Assembly: GCF_932526225.1 (NCBI RefSeq)
Contig: NC_064039.1
Location: 17,292,639 to 17,356,638 of the forward strand
Direction: 5' to 3'
DNA: 64,000 bases
Source: Nematostella vectensis
Taxonomy: Eukaryota > Cnidaria > Anthozoa > Actiniaria > Edwardsiidae
Position numbers and translations under genes: made by a program. Each line of letters starts with the position of its first letter. Positions within the stretch are counted from its first letter, which is position 1. Below are positions 1-10,140 of this stretch, piece after piece. The notes beneath the pieces were generated by a model, which saw only the letters and a program-made list of their open reading frames with translations, had not been told where the DNA came from and ran no database searches.

Positions 1-2004
1 CACTTCTTCCTAAACACAGACACCGCCTCGACCTCCAAAGAAACCTATGGATTCCGCTCAACCAAAAATCCGCCTCCTGTAGAAAAACTGAAAGAGTTCG
101 AAGAAGACATGTTAAAAATGATCCAGTCAGTAAAATTCAAGAACCTGAACACTCCTTTCCTGGGCAAGCTAAAAGAAGACACCGACAACATTAAAAAAGA
201 ACCTAAACTACTGATCCCCGCAGATAAAACCACAAACTTCTACAAACTAGAGCCAGCTACCTACAAGAATCTCCTAGAAAAAGAAATAAACAAGTCCTAC
301 AAAAAAGCACCCTCCGAAACAACGCAATCTGTCCACAAGAAAAACAAAGAGATCGCTACAAAACTGGATTTAGACGATAGAATGGACACCACAGCCAACA
401 AGCAAGCCTTCATAACTCTCAAAGACCATAAGCCGAACTTCGCTAACAAACCTACCTGCAGACTCATCAACCCCACAAAACCCGAAACCGGAAAAATCAG
501 CAAAAAGATCCTCGACCGTATCAATAGCGTAATTGCAAAGAAACGAAACTTCAACCAATGGAAAAGCACTAAAGCCGTCATTGACTGGTTCAAGGCTGCC
601 GAAAACAAACACCAACTCAACTTCATCTGTTTTGACATTGTAGAATTCTACCCATCTATCAGCCAAGACCTACTATCAAGAGCACTCGACTTCGCCTCCA
701 ACTATGACGAAATCACCCCTGATGAAAAAGAGATCATAACCCACTCCAAGAGCTCCTTCCTGGTCCACAACCAAACACCCTGGCAGAAGAAAGGCAACAC
801 GATATTTGATGTTACGATGGGGAGCTTCGATGGCGCAGAAACCTGTGAACTTGTAGGCAACTTCCTTCTCTCCCAACTTCAGGACCTCAATATGAACGTA
901 GGACTCTACCGCGACGACGGACTAGCCATCACCAACGCCACACCCAGAGCCACCGAAAACCTAAAAAAGGAACTATGCCGCATCTTCAACAACAACGGAC
1001 TCCGAATCACCATTGAGGCAAACAAACAAGTTGTCAATTTCCTAGACGTCACCCTCGACCTAAAACGTAATGCACACCAGCCTTATACAAAGCCGAACTC
1101 CTCGCTACAATATGTCCACCGTGAGAGCAACCACCCGCCCTCCATCACCAAGAACATCCCTGCTGGTATCAACAGACGCCTATCTGCCCTATCTTCAGAC
1201 CAAGCCTCCTTTGACCAGACCGCGCCACCTTACCAGAAAGCACTCGACGATAGCGGATACAACTACACGTTACGCTACGAACCCAACACCGTAACCAACC
1301 GTAAAACCCGCAAACGCAACAACATCCTATGGTACAACCCGCCCTTCAGCAAGAACACCAGCACCAACATCGGCCACAGATTCCTCACCCTGATAGACAA
1401 GCACTTCCCGAAAGACAACCACCTCCGTAAAATCTTCAACAGAAACACCATCAAAATCAGTTACAGCTGCATGAACAACACCAAACAGATAATCGACAAC
1501 CACAACAAGCGCATCATCACCGCATCGTCGGCTACCGAGATTGCCAGCTCCGCCCCTACCACTACCAACAACAAGACATGCAACTGCCGACAGAAAGACA
1601 CCTGCCCTCTAGACGGAAACTGCCTACAGACATCTGTTATCTACCAAGCTACCGTAACTCGAAAAGACAACAACACCTCGGAAACATACGTCGGGCTCAC
1701 TGAAAACAGCTTCAAGACCAGGGACAGAAACCACACCGCATCATTCCGACACGCCAAACACAGAAACTCCACCGAACTCAGCAAACACGTCTGGGCTCTC
1801 AAGGACAGCATGATTGAGTACTTTATTTCATGGCGCATTCTTTCTTCCCACTCCGCCTACAACAGTACCACTAAGCGTTGCAACCTCTGCCTCAAGGAAA
1901 AGCTGACGATCATCTGCCAACCCAAACTATCAACTCTAAATAAACGCAATGAACTCGTGTCCTCGTGCCGCCACAGAAACAAAGCCCTGCTACGAAACAA
2001 TTAG
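1..2004 (+). CDS. Penelope-like element protein: reverse transcriptase plus GIY-YIG endonuclease (5' end outside window)
   Basis: The frame is open from base 1 to the TAG at 2002-2004, so the N-terminus lies outside the window or in the part shown by the second copy downstream. Counting codons from base 1, the reverse transcriptase catalytic motif LYRDDG sits at codons 302-307 (Asp305, Asp306). A cysteine-rich linker (Cys527, Cys529, Cys535, Cys541) precedes a GIY-YIG-type nuclease whose two signature tyrosines appear as VIYQA (Tyr548) and TYVGL (Tyr563). This order, RT then Cys linker then GIY-YIG, is diagnostic of endonuclease-bearing Penelope-like retroelements, which reverse-transcribe their RNA at a nicked target. 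No stop or frameshift breaks the visible part, so this copy may be young. A hammerhead ribozyme and a second, truncated copy follow directly, the tandem layout usual for this class. Confidence 0.93.
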   Translation, partial: HFFLNTDTASTSKETYGFRSTKNPPPVEKLKEFEEDMLKMIQSVKFKNLNTPFLGKLKEDTDNIKKEPKLLIPADKTTNFYKLEPATYKNLLEKEINKSYKKAPSETTQSVHKKNKEIATKLDLDDRMDTTANKQAFITLKDHKPNFANKPTCRLINPTKPETGKISKKILDRINSVIAKKRNFNQWKSTKAVIDWFKAAENKHQLNFICFDIVEFYPSISQDLLSRALDFASNYDEITPDEKEIITHSKSSFLVHNQTPWQKKGNTIFDVTMGSFDGAETCELVGNFLLSQLQDLNMNVGLYRDDGLAITNATPRATENLKKELCRIFNNNGLRITIEANKQVVNFLDVTLDLKRNAHQPYTKPNSSLQYVHRESNHPPSITKNIPAGINRRLSALSSDQASFDQTAPPYQKALDDSGYNYTLRYEPNTVTNRKTRKRNNILWYNPPFSKNTSTNIGHRFLTLIDKHFPKDNHLRKIFNRNTIKISYSCMNNTKQIIDNHNKRIITASSATEIASSAPTTTNNKTCNCRQKDTCPLDGNCLQTSVIYQATVTRKDNNTSETYVGLTENSFKTRDRNHTASFRHAKHRNSTELSKHVWALKDSMIEYFISWRILSSHSAYNSTTKRCNLCLKEKLTIICQPKLSTLNKRNELVSSCRHRNKALLRNN

Positions 2005-2382
2005 AACTGTTAATCCCGTCACCGTTAAATTTTCGCGCTATCAATTTTTCACACGTTCCGCACTGTTAGCTTTCGCCCCGCATATTTAATGTAACTCGCT
2101 ATTGTTCCTCTTACCGCCTTAGCTAAACTATCAGTCTATTATTATGTAAATTTCAATGTTAATAGTATATATACGATGGTAGGAATATTCTCATTAAATC
2201 CCCTGATGAGTGGGCAACCACGAAACAGACCTGTAGGGAAACCTATGTAGTTTGTATTTTTCTCAAACCAACACTATACACCGCTCTACTTTCGAGTATT
2301 GAGCACTTTCTATGAAAGCCTTCAACCATCATTTTATCCAGACTCCAAGTTTTTCTTGTTGAGCACTCTAAGGCTACTCATT
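2005..2382 (+). repeat. Penelope-like element junction (3' UTR / pseudo-LTR) between tandem copies
   Basis: This AT-rich stretch links the stop codon of copy 1 to the ATG of copy 2 (2383). Penelope-like elements usually lie in partial tandems whose shared junction acts as a pseudo-LTR. The hammerhead core at 2199-2239 lies in it, as in other elements of this class. No other ORF is seen. Confidence 0.75.
2192..2247 (+). ncRNA. Type I hammerhead self-cleaving ribozyme of Penelope-like element
   Basis: The conserved core is complete. CTGATGAG is at 2203-2210, stem II is TGG (2211-2213) and CCA (2218-2220) around a GCAA loop, CGAAA is at 2221-2225, a minimal stem III is CAG (2226-2228) and CTG (2231-2233) with a two-base loop, and the cleavage dinucleotide TA is at 2234-2235, making the site GTA. 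Stem I is TCCC (2199-2202) with GGGA (2236-2239). A second stem I segment, CAT (2192-2194) with ATG (2245-2247), lies beyond an internal loop. The very short stem III and the position in the pseudo-LTR match the hammerheads known from Penelope-like retroelements. Cleavage would fall after A2235 and define an RNA 5' end upstream of copy 2. Activity is inferred from the fold only. Confidence 0.85.
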
Positions 2383-2847
2383 ATGGAAAAATTCCACATC
2401 AACTACTCAACGAAGAATATTCCCCTACCATCTCGCAGTGATTACCTCCAACGCCTTATTGAAAAAACCGAACACTTTTTACGCCGAATGCGCTGGAAAG
2501 CACACTTCTTCCTAAACACAGACACCGCCTCGACCTCCAAAGAAACCTATGGATTCCGCTCAACCAAAAATCCGCCTCCTGTAGAAGAACTGAAAGAGTT
2601 CGAAGAAGACATGTTAAAAATGATCCAGTCAGTAAAATTCAAGAACCTGAACACTCCTTTCCTGGGCAAGCTAAAAGAAGACACCGACAACATTAAAAAA
2701 GAACCTAAACTACTGATCCCCGCAGATAAAACCACAAACTTCTACAAACTAGAGCCAGCTACCTACAAGAATCTCCTAGAAAAAGAAATAAACAACTTCA
2801 TATACATACTCCCCCGTGAAATGTTTGTCATTATTGTTAAAACCTAA
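2383..2847 (+). pseudogene. Second Penelope-like copy, 5' fragment, truncated
   Basis: From the ATG at 2383 the reading frame supplies the N-terminus missing from copy 1. From 2503 it repeats bases 1-293 of the window almost exactly: I saw one difference, A85 versus G2587. Homology stops near 2795, after which the frame runs into unrelated sequence and stops at 2845-2847. No RT catalytic motif or nuclease is left, so this fragment cannot encode an active protein. Near-identity of the two copies points to a recent insertion or duplication. The ATG at 2383 is preferred over the open frame upstream because protein-like sequence begins there. Confidence 0.85.
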
Positions 2848-3473
2848 ATCGCATCTTTAGAGCTCATTTCCACCAGAATTCTTATTTGTATATTTTTTTC
2901 ATACTACCAATTTGAAAAGTTTGTGTGTGTATATGTGTGTGTGTGTTGTAGGTACTGAGATTGACTGGAGACTGACTTAGAGGTTGGTAAGTCTGTATTA
3001 CAACCAAGTGATTAATATTACAAACAACGTAATTTCATTCCTTGTAAGAACAAAATAAGCAACAAGACCACTTTATGCAATTTGATTGCATTTCCAGTAA
3101 TGGAATTGCGAGTCTCCGTTGAGATTTCAAATTCCAATATGACGGGCTGTAATCACAGCCTGAAAAGTCTTACCAGGAATTGGAGCTTGGGCTTCCTGTG
3201 CAGATTGCGTAAATTTGAAGATATATAGCGCGCGCTATTTTAGAACGCATGTATTTCCTTTCGTACATGTATTTCTTTTCGTGGTCATATTTTGCGTCTC
3301 GTGCCGAATAGATAGTATGACGGAACGATTCGCCTTTTTCTGAAAGTATTCTGTTGAAGAATAAGATTTAACTGCGTTTTCCAAGGTATATAGCTGCATT
3401 CATTATCTTTAAAAGGTGATCAATTTGCATATTCTCGAAGCATATTACTCATAAAGCTTGCGCGCGCTGATTT
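2796..3473. other. Non-coding stretch, no gene recognised
   Basis: It holds a short TG-rich microsatellite (about 2921-2947), a 12-base palindrome TAGCGCGCGCTA near 3227, and AT-rich sequence upstream of the host gene. I see no ORF of interest. Confidence 0.6.
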
Positions 3474-3537
3474 CAGCCTTACAAAGCTATTATGACGTAT
3501 ACTCTCAGCCTTACAAAGCTATTATGACGTATACTCA
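3474..3537 (+). repeat. Two tandem 32-bp units, each with TATGACGTATA
   Basis: Units 3474-3505 and 3506-3537 are identical except at the last base. Each holds a CRE/AP-1-like half site TGACGT. They lie just upstream of the presumed first exon of the TEX14-like gene, so a promoter role is possible but unproven. Confidence 0.8.
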
Positions 3538-4153
3538 CATATCTGCAGCGAGTATCGCCAGGTAAGTCACCAATTCTTTCATTGAAAATTTTCGTCCTTT
3601 TTAAACAAATTTCTCTTTTGGATTTTACATCATGCCCATTTGTAACCCGCAACATATCTGTCTTTTTTTTCTTGTTACTTTGTGAACAACCGTAACAAGG
3701 GTAGGAATCTAATTTGTTTTATCATGGCAACAGTAACACAAACAGCAGTAGTGGTAGACTAAGTAGACCAGGCACACTAAGGTACACGTAACAAGCGTAC
3801 AAAGGTTCTATGTAACACACAGACTAGGCACACTAGTGGCGTTGGTAACATGAACAACGGTAACAAGGGTACTAAAAACAAATATGCTGCGGCTAAACAG
3901 GCACATTGGATTTCCTTAAAAGGAAATTGTTTTTCTAGCAGTTTTTGGGGTAAATATCAAGAATTCATATCTCATAGTAAATATTCAAAATATCGAACAT
4001 ATTTTTGTATATATGATATTTAAAAAAAACAGCAACAACGACATCAACGACAACAAAAACAACAGCAACAATAATAACAAGAACAGGCAGGCATTTCACC
4101 ACGCACTCCAAGCTGTAATGCAAATTTGAAGAAGCTCTTTCATCCTAGATGCA
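3538..4153 (+). promoter_or_regulatory. Presumed 5' UTR of TEX14-like gene with one intron (3562-4148)
   Basis: A strong donor, GCCAG|GTAAGT, ends a presumed non-coding exon at 3561. An acceptor with a pyrimidine tract, TTTCATCCTAG, ends at 4148, leaving ATGCA before the start codon at 4154. The first ATG of that exon (4149) overlaps the main start out of frame and opens a six-codon upstream ORF ending at TAG 4167-4169. The transcription start is not identified, and this model rests on splice-site consensus alone. Confidence 0.4.
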
Positions 4154-4338
4154 ATGTCGGTTGAGATAGTTTATCACGCATCTAGAGGAAATACCACTTT
4201 GGTGCGACGTCTATTGGAGGAGGGAGTGCACCCTGACGCCTGCTCGGCCAATGGCGAAACGGCCATCTTCCACGCTGCTCTCGCGGGACATGCCCGCATC
4301 GTGAAGCTTTTATTAAAATACGGTGCAGACCCAAACAG
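4154..4338 (+). CDS. TEX14: TEX14-like pseudokinase, first coding exon (ankyrin repeats)
   Basis: This is the first of six exons that join in frame (508 codons plus 1 base). It encodes residues 1-61 and two bases of codon 62, and ends at AACAG|GTAATA. The protein begins MSVEIVYHASRGN and holds ankyrin helices: RRLLEEGVHPDA, then GETAIFHAALAGHARIVKLL and YGADPN. Ankyrin repeats followed by a degenerate kinase are the layout of TEX14, a testis-expressed inactive kinase that in vertebrates stabilises germ-cell intercellular bridges by blocking abscission. Integrin-linked kinase shares this broad layout but has a different N-terminus. The start was chosen because the frame is closed just upstream and an acceptor ends at 4148. 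The next exon is 25 kb away, across several nested elements. Confidence 0.75.
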
Positions 4339-4652
4339 GTAATAGCAAAATTCTCTAGGCCAAAGCACTAGTCTATAAAATAGTCGTAAGGTAATTACCG
4401 AGTCCTATAGAGGTAAAGAGTTTTTGTGGATGAAAGGCTAGCGCTAACCTTGTAGCTTACGTTTAGCCGCTTACTCGCGAACATATCCTCTCGTAGCGTC
4501 AACGCAACGGTGATAACGGTGATAATAGTGTTCCGTGATGCCATTGTAATAAATTTGAATAAATTAATTTGACAACTGTGCATGTATTTTCTCTTAAAAA
4601 GCACGCGAAACACGTTCAGGTTTCGGCAAAATAAACATTCCAACATCGCCCT
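4339..4652 (+). other. Start of the 25-kb first coding intron
   Basis: No gene was recognised here before the repeat module at 4653. The whole of 4339-29754 is intron of the TEX14-like gene if the exon model is right. Confidence 0.5.
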
Positions 4653-5700
4653 AATATGTAGATCTAGGCGCTGCCTAAAAGCGGAGTCCGCAGTGAACAC
4701 TTTATGTTGACTGATTGAGGTAGTTTTAGGGGAGCTAGGGGTCTAGGATACTGCTCTCATCTTTAGAATGTTTTTTTTAATAAGATTAAAAATACAGGAA
4801 TATATGTAGTTTCAAATTGTATTGACCCCACCAAATGGATCCAGCCATCATTCAATAATATAAATTATGCAGTACATTAAAGTTAACAAACACAATTCCT
4901 GGTGTGAAAATGGCTGTCAAAGTTGTCCAGAGTCTAATTGTAAATTCTTATGTCATTTCATAGAAGTAACTCATAAAAGTCATAAAAATAAATATCTAAA
5001 AGTCAACACTGACAGTGCTTAATGCTAACTTCAAATTTCAAACCCAACCAGTTCAGGAATTTATGTTTGGGGTAGAAAGGAAACAGCAAAGAATATCAAT
5101 TGCATAAAAAATAGTCGGCAGAGAGGAAAAAAGAAGAAATTGACTCCACTTGAAAGGTTTAATAAAGAAATATAACAGTAATGCAAATAATTGGATTGTG
5201 CACTTTCTTGACATTTCACTTTTCTCCAAATGCTTTCTTTACAGATTTATTATTAAAAAAAAACAAGGGTGTTGCTAGTGTTATATAACTTAAGTATCTG
5301 CCTTTAAGAAAACATTCTCATCTTTAAAGTTCTGATAATGTAAATTTGTATCGAAGCTACATTCTGAAAAGCTTTGGGTGTAACAGCATTCCAAAGATAG
5401 AATAGTGTAGTGGGACACAGTTTAGATGCCATACTGAAGAAGTGGTGATTTTCCATCTGGATGTACATTTTAAAAATCCACAAATATGTACATCCAGTAA
5501 TGCATTATATTTTGGTGCACCAACCATTTAACATGGTGGCCTGCTGTTTTTAAAAACCCTGGATCCAGCCTTTGTATACTCCAAAATAAATGCAATGGGA
5601 AACAGACTGATTTAGAAAAATCAAATTTCAAAACTTTCTTTCTTTTCATCAAGCCATTTACTTATAAGTAATCTTACTAATTTCCCGCAGCTATTTGAAT
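4653..5700 (-). mobile_element. Helentron-like non-autonomous element, copy with 3'-end hairpin at 4653
   Basis: The left edge carries the shared terminal module: an AT-rich stretch, a 15-base near palindrome (TAGGCGCTGCCTA here) and GCGGAGTCC. The body up to about 5700 aligns by eye with 6391-7240 in the same orientation and with 51000-52190 in reverse (for example the stretch around the CTGGATCC at 5561). I found no matching GC-rich 5' end nearby, so the copy is truncated or its other end has diverged. There is no coding capacity. Confidence 0.5.
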
Positions 5701-6390
5701 AAAAAAATAAACACATGAGATGCAAGATGCAAACAATATAAACAAAAACATATATAGACAATAGGGGTTGTATTTTGGGTTTTTAATCCTCGCTGAGGAA
5801 CATTTCTCTTGTAAGCTGAACAAGTTGCTCTAATGTATCTGTACTGTATCTTCCTGCTAAGGCCGTGACGTCACTGAACACGATTATCGCCGCCGTTGCG
5901 TAAAAGCTACAAGTATATATTTTCGCGAGTCAGCGGCTACACGTAGGCTATAACCTTGCATTTGTTCACGGGCTCCCAATGAGCAAACTATGGTTTACAA
6001 TGTTTATCAAAAGATTGGCAGAATAATCGTAACATTTCAAGATACAAGTTATGTAGGAAATGCTCGTTCTACATGGGCTGGATAAGGGCAGATCGGTGGA
6101 TCAACACCATGGATATGACAGCATTGCTTTTCTAGAAAGTAAATGACGTCATCATAGCATTATAACTTAGTCCAGACTTACCCGAGCTGGACATCACAGT
6201 CTTCATGGCTTCTTCGGGTAAGCGGACGAGTAAGTACGCAGCTGCTTTGTGTCCTATTATCTTTGTTCTACAAAGGAGTTCTTTTGTCTCTATTCTTCTC
6301 GTTCTTTGTGTCGAGGTGCGGATATTGTTCATTTGCCCAATCAAATTGCAGCTTGTAAGAGCTGCGTACTGACCCAGACTGGAATTTGAA
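5700..6390. other. Non-coding stretch, no gene recognised
   Basis: AT-rich sequence with TGACGTCA at 5868-5875 and TATATA-like motifs. I see no supported gene; the small frames look like chance. Confidence 0.5.
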
Positions 6391-7240
6391 TAATATATAG
6401 ATTTAGGCCCTGCCTAACAGCGGACTGAGTGAGGTTGTTTTAGGGGATCTAGGTGTCCAAGGGATCTAGTGGTCTTTAAAATTGATTTTTTTAATGAGAT
6501 AAAAAATACCCAAATGCATTACATGCATGTAATCATTAAATTGTACTTGCCCCATGGGTCAAACCCTCATTCATAAATATAAAACATGCAGTATTAAAGT
6601 TAACAAACACAAACCCTGGTGTGAAAAAGGCTAGCTTAAGCCTTTGCCCTTCCAAAGATTTTTTAGTTCGGGGCAAAAACGATTCAACTCTATTTGTGTT
6701 TACCAATCAGACCAAATGAAACTGTGCTTATTTAAACTTATTCAGAACTGCCTTTTATTGTTTTTGTCTATCGCATCATTGAAGGTACGTCTATCTTAAA
6801 TAATTTTCGTGTTTTCCTCATGTTTTGCCGTCTTGGCAGTGGCGCCCAAGTTCAAGCTCAATTAAAAGCTAGTACAGGTTGATGACGTCATACCGCTCGA
6901 CAAATCAAAAACGTTTGTCAGACAGACGCTTATAATAGTATATATGTAATAATAACTCGATTGAGCACTTTCCTAACATTTCCCCTTTCCCCATTATCTT
7001 TAGGCTTAATTGAAACTAGTTTATGTAATATAAGTATCTTGCTCAAAGATACCTTCCCTTCATAGAAGTTCCATTAATTTGTTATTTGTATCAAAGCACC
7101 AAGTCATGGTCGAACAGCATTCCAAAGATAGAATAATATAGTTAAACACAGTTTGGGTACCCTACTTTAGTTTTCATGTATCACTTAGTGTTAATTTACC
7201 ATCCCGAAGGCAATTGAAATCCACAAATGCACCAGTCATC
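6391..7240 (-). mobile_element. Helentron-like non-autonomous element, second copy of the 4653 family
   Basis: The left edge repeats the module AATATATAGATTTAGG followed by CCCTGCCTAACAGCGGA. The following 800 bases align by eye with 4653-5500, sharing for example the stretch about GTTAACAAACACAA and CATTCCAAAGATAGAAT. There is no ORF and no recognised opposite end. Confidence 0.5.
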
Positions 7241-7410
7241 ACTAAATATTGGTGAGAATCAAGGTTTTGTGCCCTTGTGTCATCTCGGAGTTAACCGAGT
7301 CAAATCCGAGTCCGAGTCAAAATGCCGAGTCACTGGTCAGCGGTGTATTTTTCTTTAGAAAATTGCCCAGAATGCGTTGTAATCCGTTTTTCTCTCCCTT
7401 CCCCGAAAGC

Positions 7411-7942
7411 ATGGCTTCGGCGAATGGGCTGGAAGGTAAGCAAAATGCTTCCATCTCAATGTTTTCTGTAATATATGTGCATATTAGATTTTTCTTTAAC
7501 AGTCAAACAATATCATTGGCCCATTTTCTGCATCTATTTTTTCTCAACTTGCCGTTTATAGACGACCTCATCGATTTGGAATTGGACAACACTCGAGATG
7601 AGGTTTGTCATCCTCCGTTTTTTTATGTTAATATTTGAAAGTAGATCAATCTTATAAGCTTATACTGACTGTTATACTTGCTTTTATCTTCTTCCTCCAG
7701 AAGATTTTGATCGACTTGACAATCGAAGTCCCAAATTCGTCCCAAAAACCTGTAATGCCAAGTGGAGTCTGCCTCACACAACAAAAGATGGAAGAAACTT
7801 TATGGTCCCACGCACTTTCCATTCCTGTCTAAAATGGGAGTGCGTGGGATCTACCTTTCCCGAAGATAGCACCATAAGAAAACCTCCCGTTGGTTTAAAG
7901 TGGACCCAAATGCAGAGTTCTCTCCAGATGAGTGGCAGGTGA
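7411..7942 (+). other. Candidate small spliced gene, unknown product
   Basis: An ATG at 7411 opens MASANGLE and meets donor GGAAG|GTAAGC at 7435. A possible second exon (7562-7602) has acceptor TTTATAG and a weak donor GAG|GTTTGT. A third starts after CTTCCTCCAG at 7701. With exon 2 included, the product is 65 residues and stops at 7830-7832. With exon 2 skipped, exon 1 joins exon 3 in another frame that stays open to TGA 7940-7942, giving 88 residues. Exon 2 is 41 bases, so its inclusion switches the reading frame. I do not recognise either product. The frame is bracketed by the 39-bp inverted repeats, so it may belong to that element. It could also be chance. Confidence 0.3.
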
Positions 7943-8133
7943 TAACGTTCTTGGACTTCCCATTGTTGTAAGACTAAACGGGATACCACCTACTTCAAAA
8001 TTGCGCTTCAAGTGCCTCGTATTCTTGGCAGTTTGTTCGATGACATAAGTTATTATGATACGTTAATGTTTCGTGACTTTGTCTTCGCCATAAAAGCGTT
8101 GACTGTATTTATCCACTTCAGTATTTTTGCTCC

Positions 8134-8431
8134 TTGTTTACATTCGTTATTCGTTTGTGAAGGTTATGAAATGGTAGCAGCACAAGAGTAAGCGAAGTAC
8201 CATGATTTTGACCATATGGACTGTGTGGACTTTTTTGCGGAATCCATTTTACTGTTCAAGTTATATACACAATGTTACTGAAGTATGTCATTATTTATAT
8301 TATACAGTCGTTTTTGTTCATTATTTACATACGTTATTCGTTTGTTAAGGTTATGAAATAGTGGCAGCACAAGAGTAAGTGAAAAACAATGTATGGCTAA
8401 TGATTTTTGACCATATATACTGTGGACTTTT
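8134..8431 (+). repeat. Diverged direct repeat, two copies of about 100-118 bp
   Basis: Copy one is about 8134-8233 and copy two about 8314-8431. Both contain ACGTTATTCG or TCGTTATTCG, then AAGGTTATGAAAT, GCAGCACAAGAGTAAG and TTTTGACCATAT. The copies differ by small indels. Confidence 0.75.
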
Positions 8432-8896
8432 CATAGGAATGCATGTTACTTTTCAAGTATACTCCTTAGGCATATAACTATTTATATCAGTCTTGAATAA
8501 ACAAGAAGAAAGAAGAAGACAAAAGGGATATGTATTTTTTTTATCAAAATATTTTGGCAAATGACTGTTTATTTTTATATTATGAGGGCTTTATGAGATT
8601 GATTTTGAATAAATAAGAATTCTAAAAATGACTGATGCAGTTACTAAATTTGCTTTGAACATGACAAAGTCAGTGGTGTTTCGTAATAAGGACAACATGA
8701 AGATCACTCGGACTAGAACATTTCAATCAAAACTACAGTTATATTTGCTCATGATGAAGTCGTACCACATGGATATGTGTACGATGTGTACGTGTATAAG
8801 GTCATCACCCCTTCACTTTGGCCTAAAAAGCACCACCTTCACTTTGTCTGGAATAGGGTATTTGCTCTTCCCTTAGCTATGAATTTTTCTTGTTTT

Positions 8897-9105
8897 GATG
8901 ACGTCATCGATGACGTCAGATGACGCGACTATTGGGTTGCACCCCCCTGGTTGCCTGGATAACGTTCACCAAAGTTTGGTTGTCTGCCAGTGTTCCCTGC
9001 TTGAGTTGATGACGTCATCGATGACGTCAGGTCACGTGACTATTGGGCTGCACCCCCCTTGATGCCTGGATAACGTTCACCAATTTTGGCTTTCTGCCAG
9101 TGTTT
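8897..9105 (+). repeat. 111-bp tandem duplication, each unit led by a 20-bp CRE palindrome
   Basis: TGACGTCATCGATGACGTCA occurs at 8899-8918 and again at 9010-9029, a spacing of 111. It is a perfect 20-base palindrome containing two full cAMP-response elements. The remaining unit (GGCTGCACCCCCC, GCCTGGATAACGTTCACC, TTTCTGCCAGTG) is also repeated with few changes. Confidence 0.85.
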
Positions 9106-9359
9106 ATATTGGTTATTCACCGCCGGTGGCCAAGAGTTGTTACGTTCGCGATCGGGTACCCTGTGGTGCACGGGGACAAGGGGCGTCTCATTTTGTCCTG
9201 AAATAGGACCATAGTTCTGCTCGCGGTGTCCGGAAATAAGATTATCGTCATTCTCGAACCATTACTTCTCGCATTAGACCATTTTGACGTATTTTTATGT
9301 GACTCGGCATTTTGACTCGGACTCGGATTTGACTCGGGCCCGGATTTGACTCGTGTAAC

Positions 9360-10140
9360 GGATTTACTCTACAATACATCTCGGTTTATGTATATGTTTA
9401 ATATACTAAATTGGTGTGTTATTTCTGTAGTTCATGACACATCTTACCATTTCTTACTATTTTGTGTAACTATTCAATAAGGCAACATAAATTTTACTAA
9501 CTATGCAGTTTATTTTTCCATCATTGTGAAAACATTTACAAAAGATGAAACAATAAACAATCTATACAAGGGTTTTCTAATTCCTATATTTTGAGAAAAG
9601 GGAACAAAGCCCCATACCCCTAAGATGATTTGATGCATCCTTGAAAGTCTTGTAATGCACTGTCATCATTGTTGGTTTATATACGATACAATGTGAGGAT
9701 GACTATAGGCATGCTGCCTAATCAACTCAAACAACAAGTAGTTTTTATTAATGTTTTCATGCTTCTATTTACACTGAATTACATTGTATATTTAGGGAAA
9801 ATCTTCAGGTACAGTGCTTACATACTCACATTCATAATATTGTAAACTGCATAGATCAGTCTGTGCATGTACAGCACACTTGATCATGCCTAATCCAGGT
9901 ATTTACAATAAACAAATATTAACATGGTAATGGTAGTGGAGAGCTGGTAGTAGTAGGAGAAGTGGTTTGAGGAGATGCAGAATTGGAACTTGGGCTCCAA
10001 ACTTTATGCACTTGGATAGGTCTGTGATTGAAATGTAAATAGGTCAAAGGTGAAGTGACAAGAAAAGCAATTATTATATTCGCTTTATTTACAACACATC
10101 ATCTAAGTGCAACAATCAATGTTTTTACAGGCATTGGCTT
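9360..10140. other. Non-coding stretch, no gene recognised
   Basis: AT-rich sequence without a supported ORF or recognised repeat. Confidence 0.5.

Larger units (their letters stand above)
7295..9337. mobile_element. 2.04-kb unit bounded by perfect 39-bp inverted repeats
   Basis: Bases 7295-7333 are the exact reverse complement of 9299-9337. The arms are made of GAGTC-rich sequence and a further GGATTTGACTCG follows the right arm. Inside lie a candidate spliced mini-gene (7411-7942), a direct repeat (8134-8233 and 8314-8431) and a tandem repeat with CRE palindromes (8897-9105). The arrangement suggests a DNA transposon or foldback element, but I cannot see a clear target duplication or a transposase, so the class is unknown. 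Confidence 0.5.

Noticed and set aside
7249-7638. A continuous 129-codon frame
   Set aside because: It crosses a clear intron-like stretch with pyrimidine tract and overlaps the inverted-repeat arm; the spliced alternative is more plausible.
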